A stretch of DNA of 64,000 nt from Sinosporangium siamense (GTDB taxonomy: Bacteria; Actinomycetota; Actinomycetes; Streptosporangiales; Streptosporangiaceae), in the NCBI RefSeq assembly GCF_016863435.1, contig NZ_BOOW01000018.1:350738-414737 (forward strand), given 5' to 3'. Below are positions 28,850-38,273 of the stretch, in pieces (position 1 is the first letter of the stretch; each line of letters starts with the position of its first letter). The notes under the pieces were generated by a model. The model was not told the DNA's origin, did not search any database, and saw only the letters and a list, made by a program, of their open reading frames with translations. Made by a program: the position numbers and the translations under genes.

Positions 28850-29587
28850 TCAGGTCGAGAGCGGGAAGGTCGCCTCGCCCTGCGATGTGCGGACGCTCAG
28901 GCCGCCGTCCGCCCAGGTGACGGCCGGGTGAGCGTGGCCGGGCACGATGACGGTGAGCACGGCGGGCGCCGCGGGGGACTCCACCACGGAGGTCTCGGCC
29001 GTTTTGAGGTAGCCGGTCGAGATCGTGCTGTGCCGTACCTCCTGGCCGGTCAGCCGCTTCCCGGACGGCGGGGCGAGCTGGGTGATCGACGCCCGCCAGT
29101 CGCCCTTGCCCAGCACGACCCTGCCGTTGCGCGCGGAGAGCACGGCGAGCCCGGGGGCCACGTGCCACAGGGTGCGCAGCATGGAGCCCGTCTCCACCGT
29201 GTCGTGCACCACCATCGCACCTAGGCCGTGGTCGACGAGCACCGAGCGGGTACGGCGGGCGCCGTAGGCGTCGTCGCTGAGGGTGAAGCTCTGCCTCCCG
29301 GGTTCGGCGGACGAGGCGGTCAGGTGGGTGGGGACGCTCTCGCGAAACTCGGCGTCCACGACGATCGGCACGCTGTGCGCCTCGGGGGAGTAGGTCCACT
29401 GCTGGTAGGAGGTGCGTTCGTAGGAGTGGAAGCCCGCCTCGACCACGATGTCCCGCCCGTGGGCGTGGTAGGTGATGCCCAGGTGGTCTTCGTGGCCGTG
29501 CAGCCGGCGGCCGGGGCCGAAGCGGAGGGAATAGTACGCCGCCCATGCGACGCCCGGCGCCGTGATCACAGTGCCTTCCCCCGGCAT
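28850..29587 (-). pseudogene. C-terminal fragment of a heparinase II/III-like polysaccharide lyase
   Basis: 245 codons resembling only the beta-sheet C-terminal half of heparinase II/III-family lyases (PF07940): GHEDHLGITYHAHGRD and VEAGFHSYERTS, followed by beta-rich sequence. Family members are usually 600 aa or more with an N-terminal alpha/alpha toroid, which is absent. An in-frame stop lies 36 bp before the ATG and there is no clear ribosome binding site. I treat it as a decayed remnant, although a short expressed protein cannot be ruled out. Confidence 0.6.
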
Positions 29588-29667
29588 GATCCGCCCTTCG
29601 AATCCGATCGCCGTCGTTTGATATCACCCGATGGCCGGATCCGCTTTCACGGATTTGGAAGGTTTTT

Positions 29668-31152
29668 TTACCCCGGATCCAGCGGATGGTCGGCGTGCAG
29701 CGCTTGGAGGGCGAGCCAGGCGATCACGCGGTCCTCGGTTGTGGAGATCGACAACCCGGTGAGCTCCTCGACCCTCGCCATGCGTTGCCGCAGGGTGTGC
29801 CGGTGGATGCCGAGCTGGGAGGAGGCCGCCTCCCAGTTGGTGTTCTCGCTGAGGAACACCCGCAGCGACCGCAGCAGCACCCGCGTGGTGTCGCCGGCCA
29901 GCAGCGGCAGGAGCGGCGTGGTGAGCGCGGTGCGGGCGGCGGGGTCCAGATGCTGGAGGATCAGCCGCCCGGTCGCCAGCCCGGCGAAGTCCACCACGGG
30001 TTTGGCGTCGGCGACCGCCACCGCGAGCGCCTGCGCGGCCTGCTGGCGGCTGAGGGCGGAGGCCGCGAGCGGCTGTGCCGTGCCCAGGCCGCAGCGGGCG
30101 GGCACCCCCTCGCGCTCGACCGCGCGGGTCACCCGCTCGCGCCAGCGCGGCACCTCGTCCACCGGCACGAGCGCGGTGACCAGCGAGGACTCCTCGCTGA
30201 CCAGGGGCGGCAGGTCGAGTTCGGCGCACCAGGCCAGCACGTTCTCCTCCAGCGGCACGGCGCGCGAACGCGACCGGAGCAGGGCGACCGTCACATCTCC
30301 CGCGACGAGGTTCCACCGTGCCGAGACCCGCTCGATCAAGGTGGAGTCCCCCGACATCAGCGCGTCGACCGCGTCGGCGCGCGCCAATCCCCAGGTGTTG
30401 CCGCCGCTCAGCGGGTTGAGCGCCAGGTCGAGCAGGAGTGTCGCGTGTTGCGCGAGTTCGCGGGTGAGGCTGATGCGGTCGGGGCGGGGGGCGACCACGA
30501 GGTGGGCGCGGGGCCGCACGGGGTCGCCCACGCCGTACACCGTCAGGCCGGGATGCCGGATGCGCGACCTCTGCCCGAGCGCCGCGGCGCGGGCGTCGTC
30601 CACGTGCACCCGCGCTGCCCCGACGGCGGCGTGGATCGTGCCGTGCGGGTCCATGAGCACCGCCCAGCTCTCGATGCGGTGCGCGAGCGTGGCGACGATC
30701 CCCTGCGTGCCGGCACTCCGCGCGACCTGCGTCATGGCGCTGACCCCTTCGGCGATCAGCCGCGACTCGGCCGCGCCAGTCCGGAGGAGATCGGCGTTGA
30801 GCTGATAGGTGATGTCCTGGAACGCCACACCCTGCGGGATTTCGAGTACGGCGAGGCCGTGCCGTGTGGCCTCGGCCACCAGTTGCGGGGGCACGGACGG
30901 ATGGTGCGTCCCGATGCCGAAGCCGAGGGCCGCGATGTGTGCCTGCGCGAGCCGTACGGCATAAGCCGCGAAATCTTCGGCGTCGTGGAGTTGCAGTCCC
31001 AGTGTGAGCAGGAGTTCGCCGCCGCGCAGCCAGGGGGTGGGGTCGATCAGCTCCGAGAGGTGGGTCCAGCGGATGGGGCGGGTGAGACCGGCCTCCCCGG
31101 TCGGCACCCGCAGCCGGAACCGCTGGGCGACGTCGCCCACCGTCTCCAACAT
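29668..31152 (-). CDS. PucR-family transcriptional regulator
   Basis: A 494-residue regulator with the PucR layout. An N-terminal PucR ligand-binding domain (~1-125, RWTHLSELIDPTPWLRGGELLLTLG) is followed by a GGDEF-like middle and a C-terminal PucR-type helix-turn-helix (~425-490, NWEAASSQLGIHRHTLRQRM). Such proteins often activate purine, amine or amino acid catabolism. It is divergent from an alcohol dehydrogenase/APC permease operon, its most likely target. ATG 31152 follows GGGAGGG. Confidence 0.88.
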   Translation of the reverse strand: MLETVGDVAQRFRLRVPTGEAGLTRPIRWTHLSELIDPTPWLRGGELLLTLGLQLHDAEDFAAYAVRLAQAHIAALGFGIGTHHPSVPPQLVAEATRHGLAVLEIPQGVAFQDITYQLNADLLRTGAAESRLIAEGVSAMTQVARSAGTQGIVATLAHRIESWAVLMDPHGTIHAAVGAARVHVDDARAAALGQRSRIRHPGLTVYGVGDPVRPRAHLVVAPRPDRISLTRELAQHATLLLDLALNPLSGGNTWGLARADAVDALMSGDSTLIERVSARWNLVAGDVTVALLRSRSRAVPLEENVLAWCAELDLPPLVSEESSLVTALVPVDEVPRWRERVTRAVEREGVPARCGLGTAQPLAASALSRQQAAQALAVAVADAKPVVDFAGLATGRLILQHLDPAARTALTTPLLPLLAGDTTRVLLRSLRVFLSENTNWEAASSQLGIHRHTLRQRMARVEELTGLSISTTEDRVIAWLALQALHADHPLDPG

Positions 31153-31453
31153 GACACGCCCTCCCTAGGTGTCGATCTGTTCCCTGTGAGCGGCGCCTTC
31201 GCCGGTTGACGGACGACCCTGGCACGCGGGCCGCGGATCAAGACATGTAGCGGAACGGCGGCCCCTGTCCCACCGGGTGGACATTTGGCTACATGCATAG
31301 ATAGATGTTCCGTTTTTAGGATGAACCTCTCATTTGGGTCATCTTCATGCTATGTGCCGGTTCACGTGCTGTGACCTGCGTAAACAGGCGCGCCGGATGG
31401 AGGGCCCTCACACGTTCGCCGGGGGTTCGGCCCGGCTCTAGGGGAGGAGTCGC
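31153..31453. other. Divergent promoter region, PucR / alcohol dehydrogenase
   Basis: No gene. An imperfect dyad GATGAACC-N8-GGGTCATC (31320-31343, 7 of 8 pairs) in the AT-richest part could bind the PucR regulator. Confidence 0.4.
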
Positions 31454-32551
31454 ATGCGCGCTGCGGTATTCGAAGCCGCTGACAAACCGGTCAGGGTGGA
31501 GGACGTCGACCTCGCCCCGCCGGGCCCGGGCGAGGTCCGCGTCAAGATCGCCGCGGCCGGTGTCTGCGGATCCGACCTCCACGTGCGCAGAGGCGAATGG
31601 GACGTCCACGTCCCCATGGTCATGGGCCACGAGGGCTCCGGCGTCGTCACCGCGCTCGGCCCCGGCGTGACCAGCCTCGCCGAGGGCGACCACGTGGTGC
31701 TCTCCTGGGTCGCGCCCTGCGGGCGCTGCCGCTATTGCCGGTCCGGGCACGAGGCCCGCTGCCAGGTCGCCGCCAACGTCGTCGGACCCGGCGGCGTGCT
31801 CCAGGACGGCACGAGCAGGCTGAGCCGGCGCGGCGAGACCGTCTACCACTACCTCGGGGTGTCGTCCTTCGCCGAGGAGGCCGTCGTCCCCGCCTCCGGC
31901 GCGATCAAGGTGCGTGAGGACGCCCCGCTCGACACCGTGGCCCTGGTCGGCTGCGCCGTGGCCACCGGCGTCGGCGCGGTGACCAACACCGCGGCGCTCG
32001 TGCCCGGCAGCACCGTCGCCGTGATCGGCTGCGGCGGCGTCGGCCTGTCGGTCGTGCAGGGCGCCCGGCTCGCCGGCGCCGAGCGGATCATCGCCGTCGA
32101 CACCCGCCCGGAGAAGACGGCGCTCGCGATCACCCTCGGCGCCACCGACCAGATCGCGGGCACCGGCCTCGATGTGGCGGAAGCCGTACGCGACCTGCTG
32201 CCCGACGGGGTCGACTACGCCTTCGACGCCGTCGGCCACCAGGCGACGCTGGAGGCGGCGATCCGCATGCTCGGCCTCGGCGGCGCCGCCGTCGCCGTCG
32301 GCCTGCCGCCCAAGAACACCCTCGCGAGGTTCGACCCGCTGGTGCTGGCCGAGGCCGACCAGCGCATCCTCGGCTCGAACTACGGCAGCGTGCGGCCGGC
32401 CATCGACATCCCCGCCCTGGTCGACCGCTACATGGACGGACACCTGCGCCTGGACCAGCTAGTCAGCCGCCGGGCCTCCCTCGACGAAGCCCCCCACGCC
32501 CTGGAGGCCCTCGCCAGCGGCGAGGCGCTCCGCACCCTCCTGATCCCCTAA
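31454..32551 (+). CDS. Zinc-dependent alcohol dehydrogenase (MDR family)
   Basis: A medium-chain dehydrogenase of 365 aa. Catalytic zinc ligands are in GVCGSDLH (Cys ~38) and GHEGSG (His ~59). A structural-zinc loop, CGRCRYCRSGHEARC, follows at ~89-103, and the NAD-binding motif is VIGCGGVGLSVV (~193-204). The sequence is of the glutathione-independent formaldehyde/alcohol dehydrogenase (class III-like) type. ATG 31454 follows GGGGAGGAG. It is the first gene of an operon with an amino acid/amine permease, which suggests oxidation of an alcohol or amino-alcohol that enters through that permease. Confidence 0.87.
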   Translation: MRAAVFEAADKPVRVEDVDLAPPGPGEVRVKIAAAGVCGSDLHVRRGEWDVHVPMVMGHEGSGVVTALGPGVTSLAEGDHVVLSWVAPCGRCRYCRSGHEARCQVAANVVGPGGVLQDGTSRLSRRGETVYHYLGVSSFAEEAVVPASGAIKVREDAPLDTVALVGCAVATGVGAVTNTAALVPGSTVAVIGCGGVGLSVVQGARLAGAERIIAVDTRPEKTALAITLGATDQIAGTGLDVAEAVRDLLPDGVDYAFDAVGHQATLEAAIRMLGLGGAAVAVGLPPKNTLARFDPLVLAEADQRILGSNYGSVRPAIDIPALVDRYMDGHLRLDQLVSRRASLDEAPHALEALASGEALRTLLIP

Positions 32552-32559
32552 GGAACCCG

Positions 32560-33987
32560 ATGTCAGAGACAACTCTCCCCAGGCAGGACCGCGGTCTGCG
32601 CAAGGGGGCGATGTCCGGCGGCGAGGTCGTCGCCCAGGCCATCGCCAACATCGCCCCGAGCGCGGTCATCGCGTTCACCGTGGCCGCGATCTACGCCAGC
32701 GCCGGCAATGCCTCCTGGTTGTCGTTCGCGCTGGCCACCGTCGTGATTCTCGCGGTGGGCTACTGCATCTCCCAGTTCGCCAAGCGCAGGGCCTCGGCCG
32801 GGTCGCTCTACAACTACGCCGCACAGGGGCTCGGGCCGTTCGGCGCGTTCGTCACCGGAATCGCCCTGCTCATCGGCTGTTTCGGCATCGCGTCCGGCTC
32901 CCTGGGGGGAGCGGTCTACCACTTCAACGCGTTCCTGTCGTCCATCGGGATCACCATCCAGAACACCGCGTGGAACGTCGCGCTCGCCCTCGTGATCGGC
33001 GCGCTCGCCATCCTCTTCACGGTGTGGGGCATCCGGCTGTCGGCACGGGTCTCCCTCATCCTGGAGATCGTCTCGATCGCGATCATCACGATCATGCTGT
33101 TCGTGGTGCTGTTCGCCTCCGGCGGGCCGGTCGTCGACGACGCGCAGCTCTCCCTGTCCGGGGCGACCCCGCACGGCGTAGCGCTCGGCATGGTGCTCGG
33201 CATCCTCGGCTTCGTGGGCTTCTCCAGCGCCGACGCCCTCGGCCGCGAGGCCCGCAACCCGTTCAAAGCGATCCCGCGGGCCATCATGTGGAGCGCCTTC
33301 GGCGTTGGCCTGCTCTACGTCTTCGCCGCCTACACGCAGGTCGCGGGCTACCGCGTGCTGGGCGACCTCGGCGCGAGCGGCAACCCGCTCGACGAGCTGG
33401 CCGTGGCGACCGGCATGCCCGGGTGGTTCCGGCCCGTGCTGAGCCTCGGCATCACCGCGTCGTTCTTCGCCGTCGTCGTCGCGCCGATCAACGTCATCGG
33501 CCGCATCGTCTTCGTCATGGGCAAGGAGGGCGTGGTCAGCCGCTCCCTCGGCCGCACCCACCACAACCAGCGGACCCCGCACCGCGCCATCCTGGCGATC
33601 GCGCCCTTCGCGGTGCTGCTCACCGCGCTCCTGCTCGGGCTCGGCGTCGACGGCATGTCGATCGTGGTCAACGTGGACACCTACGGCACCTACGGCTACA
33701 TGGTGGCTTATGCGGTGGTGGCCGTCGCGGCACTGATCTATCTGCGCCGAGAGGGGGTACGGCTGCCGCTCCTCTGGCCGGCGGTCCTCGTCTCGGTGGT
33801 CGGCATGGCCTACGTCTTCTACGTCAACGTGGTGCCGTGGCCGTCCTGGCCGCTCAACTTCGTGGTCATCGCGTTCTTCGTCACGATGGCCGTGGCGGTG
33901 GCGTGGTACGCCTACCTCAAGGTCGCCAGGCCCGCCGTGACGCAGGCGATCGGCACCACCGAGACCGACTTTCCGGAGATGGCCTGA
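32560..33987 (+). CDS. APC-family amino acid/amine permease
   Basis: A polytopic membrane protein of 475 aa with about 12 segments, typical of the amino acid-polyamine-organocation superfamily. The unwound helix 1 region is AIANIAPSAVIAFT, and the loop EARNPFKAIPRAI after helix 6 is diagnostic. The ethanolamine/putrescine-like subgroup is possible but not proven. The ATG lies 8 bp after the alcohol dehydrogenase stop, so the two are cotranscribed. A 12-bp terminator follows. Confidence 0.88.
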   Translation: MSETTLPRQDRGLRKGAMSGGEVVAQAIANIAPSAVIAFTVAAIYASAGNASWLSFALATVVILAVGYCISQFAKRRASAGSLYNYAAQGLGPFGAFVTGIALLIGCFGIASGSLGGAVYHFNAFLSSIGITIQNTAWNVALALVIGALAILFTVWGIRLSARVSLILEIVSIAIITIMLFVVLFASGGPVVDDAQLSLSGATPHGVALGMVLGILGFVGFSSADALGREARNPFKAIPRAIMWSAFGVGLLYVFAAYTQVAGYRVLGDLGASGNPLDELAVATGMPGWFRPVLSLGITASFFAVVVAPINVIGRIVFVMGKEGVVSRSLGRTHHNQRTPHRAILAIAPFAVLLTALLLGLGVDGMSIVVNVDTYGTYGYMVAYAVVAVAALIYLRREGVRLPLLWPAVLVSVVGMAYVFYVNVVPWPSWPLNFVVIAFFVTMAVAVAWYAYLKVARPAVTQAIGTTETDFPEMA

Positions 33988-34002
33988 CTCCTGGAAATGA
34001 CG

Positions 34003-34031
34003 ACGCGGCTCGCGAAATACGCGAGCCGCGT
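34003..34031. terminator. Bidirectional terminator
   Basis: Perfect 12-bp arms ACGCGGCTCGCG / CGCGAGCCGCGT with a 5-nt loop, between the permease (+) and the AraC regulator (-). Confidence 0.85.
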
Positions 34032-34036
34032 TCGAG

Positions 34037-34810
34037 TCAGCTCGCCTGGGCGCTCAATGCGCTCCGCCGAGTGTCGAGCAGAGCGTGGAGCACGGGTGGG
34101 TCCAGGCCACGCATCGGCCGCAGATTGACGTTGGCGGAAATTGTGACCGACTCCGGACCGACGGTAATCGGCCCGTGTGTGCCGACGCACGACGCGGGGT
34201 CGGCCAGGAGATCGTCACCGAGCAGATCTTCCTTGCCGTGTGGCATGGAATGGGCGAGGACATACCAGATGCCCGGTGCGACGTCCGTAAGCGTATATGG
34301 ACCCGGTTGGGAAAGCACAGCAGATCGCACCGGAGCCCCTTGCGGGATCCAATCGGGGAAGAGTCCGATAAAGATGCGTCCCGGCTCTCCGGTCTGCGGG
34401 AAGGTGATCTTCCCCCGCAGTGTGGCGGCACGGTGCCCTGCCGCGTCCTGGACCTTGTTCTGGACGAGGTCGGTCCTGACCCCTCTGAGCTGCCGATACT
34501 GGGTGGGTGCCACCCCGACACTGCTCTTGAAGCGCGTGCTGAAGGTGCCGACGCTGGTGTAGCCGACGCGGTTGCTGATGTCGGCGACGCTCAACGACGT
34601 GGACAGTAGAAGCCGCTTTGCCTCCTGAAGGCGCACCGCCGAGAGGAATCTGCCGGGCGAGACCCCGGTCACCTGACGGAACACGCGTGAGAAATGAAAT
34701 TTACTGAACATTGCCGTGCGCGCCATGTCGTCGATTGTTAACTGTTCCCCGATATTCTCATACATTCTATTGATTGCGCGTCTTATTGCTTGTTCGATGA
34801 CCTCTCCCAT
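34037..34810 (-). CDS. AraC-family transcriptional regulator, N-terminal DNA-binding domain
   Basis: The protein (257 aa) starts with an AraC double helix-turn-helix (~1-105: IDDMARTAMFSKFHFSRVFRQ, then VADISNRVGYTSVGTFSTRF). It ends with a beta-rich ~140-residue domain of unknown ligand (ITFPQTGEPGRIFIGLF...). ATG 34810 is chosen because AGGAGA lies 7 bp upstream; the longer frame has none. The 5' end of the gene and its leader are clearly less GC-rich than the neighbourhood, a hint of horizontal origin. It sits at the edge of the Dpg cluster, but no shared promoter is visible. Confidence 0.85.
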   Translation of the reverse strand: MGEVIEQAIRRAINRMYENIGEQLTIDDMARTAMFSKFHFSRVFRQVTGVSPGRFLSAVRLQEAKRLLLSTSLSVADISNRVGYTSVGTFSTRFKSSVGVAPTQYRQLRGVRTDLVQNKVQDAAGHRAATLRGKITFPQTGEPGRIFIGLFPDWIPQGAPVRSAVLSQPGPYTLTDVAPGIWYVLAHSMPHGKEDLLGDDLLADPASCVGTHGPITVGPESVTISANVNLRPMRGLDPPVLHALLDTRRSALSAQAS

Positions 34811-35299
34811 TTCTTTCTCCTGTTCTATAGAGATCTCACGCGAGTGGGCTCGCGTTTGCAAACGCGGCTCGGTCTCTGCCCCCGGATATTCGGAGATCAT
34901 GACCAAAGTGCCGCGTTCTCTGTTTCCCCCCAGAAGACGTTCGATGAGAGTTGTCGCAGGCGTGCGTCATCGGTTCCGCCAGACCTGGCGCTGACTACGT
35001 GAGCCGACCCATAGTGCGATATAACTGCAGGTGATAGCCGATCAATAGGGTGACGCCTACGGTGGAACACGTGGTGCCTGGTGATGTCTGCGCGGTGGGT
35101 CAGACTCCCATATCACCTGCACAGTGCGATGTTACGCAGGGCTTCCGACGCCTTTGGTGCTCCAGGTGGTGCACGCATGGCTTTTCGGGTGCATAACCGT
35201 CAGACTAGCAGTTGACTGATTAGAGTCAACTGCTGGCGAATGGAAATTTAGGGCATCAGTGGGAGGTTCATAACGTCTTGTGTGGACGGCCCGTCCCTG
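34811..35299. other. Intergenic region with a perfect 11-bp inverted repeat
   Basis: AGCAGTTGACT (35207-35217) and AGTCAACTGCT (35224-35234) are separated by GATTAG. The surroundings are relatively AT-rich. It could be an operator or a hairpin. I see no gene here. Confidence 0.5.
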
Positions 35300-35533
35300 T
35301 CACTTGCCGGAGATGAAGTAGCCGCAGGTGCCGCACCGGCCATTGATCAATTGGGTCGGCTCGGTCTCCCAATTCCCGCGTCGCACAACGGCCGCATCGC
35401 AGCCGGGGCACCGGGTCTCGCGCCACTCCTCCCCGAGTGCCCGTTCCGCGTAGAGGTGCCGCGGGCCGGCCTGCCGCCCGATCCGGCACCGCCGTACGCA
35501 GGGCCTCCGGGCCGGTCGGCGAGGCGGTCGTCA
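35300..35533 (-). pseudogene. Relic of a zinc-ribbon protein end, AmmeMemoRadiSam-type radical SAM enzyme possible
   Basis: A minus-strand frame without any start codon ends in RCPGCDAAVVRRGN...NGRCGTCGYFISGK, stop. The two CxxC pairs spaced about 28 residues apart and the NGRC-GTCG...SG ending resemble the C-terminal zinc-ribbon tail of AmmeMemoRadiSam-type radical SAM proteins. Upstream codons become Arg/Pro-rich and stop at 35533, and no radical SAM motif is present. I read it as a decayed 3' remnant; the family assignment is tentative. Confidence 0.4.
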
Positions 35534-35761
35534 TCCGGCAGGCCGGGTGAATCCCAGGAGACGCCGTGGGATGTCGGAGACTCACATCCGCAATATGTAG
35601 CGCAATCAATCGGAGTTGCGATGACGCACTGCAATATGCGGGAATTGATGGAGGTGCTCACGTCCACCCGGATACCTTGCTCATGCGTGCCCGCAATGTG
35701 GAGAGCGCCCGCCGCAGCGGTGCCCCGTCAGCCGGTGGTCGGCGCGCTAGTCACAAAGGAA

Positions 35762-35802
35762 CGTGCACCCGGGGGCCGCCGGCGTCGGCGCCCGGGTGCA
35801 CG
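35762..35802. terminator. Strong hairpin downstream of the epimerase
   Basis: 12-bp arms CGTGCACCCGGG / CCCGGGTGCACG with a 17-nt loop, about 130 bp past the stop of the last gene of the long minus-strand operon. Confidence 0.5.
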
Positions 35803-35929
35803 GCCGATAGTGATGGAACGTCTTGCGCACACCGGGCCCTTATCCGCACACCGGCCACGTGCGAACCCGGGGCGCCCGCCGGTGCCGTCCGCCGCTCTCC
35901 GGCGGTCGTGTGCCGGTTGGTGTCGCCGG

Positions 35930-36886
35930 TCAGCGCCGACCGGCCGCCTCGGACACCGTCAGGTGGTCGGCGAGGTATTCCTGGTTGCGATAACGGGGAT
36001 GCTCCAGGTTCTTGATGCGCCGGTCGGCGATGAGCGACTTGAGCTCGATGATCCCGTCCTCCACGGTCAGGCGGGGGGTGAAGTCCAGGAGACGGCCTGC
36101 TTTGTCGCTGGTCACCCGATAGCTCCTGAGGTCCTCGAACATGGCGTCCGTGGTGACCACCACGGCGTCCGGGACGAGGTCGCGGACCCGCCGGGCGATG
36201 TCGAAGATCCGCACGTTCTCCGAGTGCAGATTGAAGATCCCGGCATGCCGGGTTCCCAGGCCGTTCACGATGGCTTGAGCGGCGTCGCGCACATGGAGAA
36301 GGGGACGGTGCTGCTGGCCCCCGAAGACGTGAAGCTTCCGCTCGGTTATCGCCCTCATGGTCATCGTGTTCACCACGAGGTCGAGCCGGATCCGCGAATA
36401 TGCGTCCCCCAGCCCGTAGAGCGTGCCCAGCCGGAACGTGATCGCGTCCCTGGCCGCCAGATGCAGCTCCGCCGCGAGCTTGGTCTCGGCATACAGTGAC
36501 AGCGGATTGGTGGCCATGCCTTCGGTGCACACTTCGGGGCTCGCGCCGTACACCGAGCATGTGGAGAGGAACACGATCCGGCCGTTGAAGTTCTCGGCCA
36601 GCCATTTCACAGAATCGAGGTTCAGCTCCCTGGTCAGCTCCGGTCGCAGCGCACATGCCCCGTCGCCGACAAGCGCCGCCAGCCAGACCACGGCGTCCGC
36701 CCACCGCAAATGCCGCGCCAGGAGGTCCCGGTCGCGGACGTCGCCGCGGATGAAGGGCACGGGCTTGAGGTAGTCGTCCTCATAAAGCAAAGCGTCGTAG
36801 ACCCGCACCTCATGCTCAGTATCGGCGAGGATGTCGGTCAGCGCGCCGCCCAGATATCCCGCGCCTCCGACTAAGAGGATTTTCAT
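35930..36886 (-). CDS. NAD-dependent sugar epimerase/dehydratase (extended SDR)
   Basis: An extended short-chain dehydrogenase of 318 aa. The nucleotide motif is GGAGYLGG (7-14), the catalytic Ser/Thr region FLSTCSVYG, the active-site pair YAETK (Tyr ~131, Lys ~135) and the sugar-binding FRLGTLYG. It resembles UDP- or dTDP-hexose 4-epimerases. It is the last gene of the minus-strand biosynthetic operon and, with the DegT aminotransferase 111 bp upstream, probably makes a modified or amino sugar. ATG 36886 gives a standard Rossmann start. Confidence 0.85.
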   Translation of the reverse strand: MKILLVGGAGYLGGALTDILADTEHEVRVYDALLYEDDYLKPVPFIRGDVRDRDLLARHLRWADAVVWLAALVGDGACALRPELTRELNLDSVKWLAENFNGRIVFLSTCSVYGASPEVCTEGMATNPLSLYAETKLAAELHLAARDAITFRLGTLYGLGDAYSRIRLDLVVNTMTMRAITERKLHVFGGQQHRPLLHVRDAAQAIVNGLGTRHAGIFNLHSENVRIFDIARRVRDLVPDAVVVTTDAMFEDLRSYRVTSDKAGRLLDFTPRLTVEDGIIELKSLIADRRIKNLEHPRYRNQEYLADHLTVSEAAGRR

Positions 36887-36997
36887 GCCGGCCTCGCCAC
36901 GGCTGCCGCGGGCGCCGGCCCACTCAGTTGACCATGCGTCATTACTCGGAACCTCGTTTCGACGTGATCGAAGGAAACGCCGTGGGATGGGGGAGAC

Positions 36998-38194
36998 TCA
37001 GGCCCGTCCCACGGTGGCATGGACCGAGAGGTCCGCCGCATACGCCCCGATGCGGCGCATCGCATCGCATACGCCGTCTACCTGGTCCGGTGTCATTTGG
37101 GAGAACATCGGCAGGGCCAGAACCCGTGCCGCCACCGTTTCCGTGACCGGCAGCGGGCCTGAGGTGTCGGCCCACCTGCGGTAGGCGGTCTGCAGGTGGA
37201 GCGGCGGATCGAAATACCGGCGGGTGTCGATGTTCTCGCCGCGCAGCGCCGCGGCGACGGTGTCCCGATCCACCCCGAACAGATCGGGGTCGATCAGGAT
37301 GACGAAATCCTTGTATGTGCTGCGGGCACCCTCGGGAATGTGCTGGAAGGTGATCCCGGCGACGTCGTGAAGGTTGGCCCGGTAGTGTTCGGCGACCTGC
37401 CTGCGCTGCTCGATGTAGCCCGGCACGCCGGGCAGGTTGTGCAGGCCCAACGCGGCCGACATCTCGGGCAGGCGGCCGTTGAGTCCGATGAAGAGGCTGT
37501 CGAAGTCTCCGGGATTGCCATATTCACGCGCGATCTTCAGCTCCCGGGCCAGATCGGCGTCACCTGTCGTGATCAGACCTCCCTCGCCGCAGGTGAACGG
37601 CTTGGTGGGACTGAGACTGAACACCTCCGCCGTGCTCTTGGAGCCGATCATCGACCCGTCGGGGTAAACACCCCCGAAACCGTGCGCCGAGTCGAGGATC
37701 AGAGGGACCGCGTGCCTCGCCGCCGTTTGTTCAAGCTCCTCGACGTCGCAGGGGACGCCGAACGTGTGCACCCCCATGACGAGGGACGTTCGTGAGGTCG
37801 ACACCTCGGCGGCCGACTCCGGCGAGAGCACGAAGGTCTGGGGATCGATGTCGGCGAAGACCGGATCGAGGCCGTTCCACCGGGCGGCGTGGCCGCTGGC
37901 CATGAAGGTGAAACTCGGCAGGATCACGTCACCGGAGAGCCCGAGACAGCGCATGGTCAGCATCAGTCCGGTCGTGCCGCTTGAGGTCACCACCGCGTGC
38001 TCCACGCCCAGGAAACGCGATATCGCCTCCTCCAGGCGACGCAGTTCGGACCCCTTCGTGAGAGTCCCGGAAGCCAGGATCCCGGCGATGGCCGAGGTCA
38101 CCCGGGCGTCGGCGGAGGTCGTGGGCCGGGTGAAGGGAAGCGCGGTCGCGAAGGCGGGCGCACCTCCTAGGACGGCCGGCTTCTCCATGCCCAT
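36998..38194 (-). CDS. DegT/DnrJ/EryC1/StrS-family sugar aminotransferase
   Basis: A PLP enzyme (398 aa) of the sugar aminotransferase family. The PLP Lys lies in SLSPTKPFTCGEGG (~205), preceded by SSGTTGLMLTM (phosphate-binding, ~70) and DSAHGFGG (Asp ~167). It should aminate a keto group of a nucleotide-activated sugar, or of a cyclitol. The ATG follows GAAGGAG. With the adjacent epimerase, glycosyltransferase, deacetylase and carbamoyltransferase it defines a sugar branch inside the cluster. Confidence 0.87.
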   Translation of the reverse strand: MGMEKPAVLGGAPAFATALPFTRPTTSADARVTSAIAGILASGTLTKGSELRRLEEAISRFLGVEHAVVTSSGTTGLMLTMRCLGLSGDVILPSFTFMASGHAARWNGLDPVFADIDPQTFVLSPESAAEVSTSRTSLVMGVHTFGVPCDVEELEQTAARHAVPLILDSAHGFGGVYPDGSMIGSKSTAEVFSLSPTKPFTCGEGGLITTGDADLARELKIAREYGNPGDFDSLFIGLNGRLPEMSAALGLHNLPGVPGYIEQRRQVAEHYRANLHDVAGITFQHIPEGARSTYKDFVILIDPDLFGVDRDTVAAALRGENIDTRRYFDPPLHLQTAYRRWADTSGPLPVTETVAARVLALPMFSQMTPDQVDGVCDAMRRIGAYAADLSVHATVGRA

Positions 38195-38273
38195 ACGTGC
38201 TCCTTCTCAGCTGTGAACCACGTGCGTAAACGTGTCGTGCTTGGGGGAGGGCTCTCCGCCGGCCGGCGCGCAT

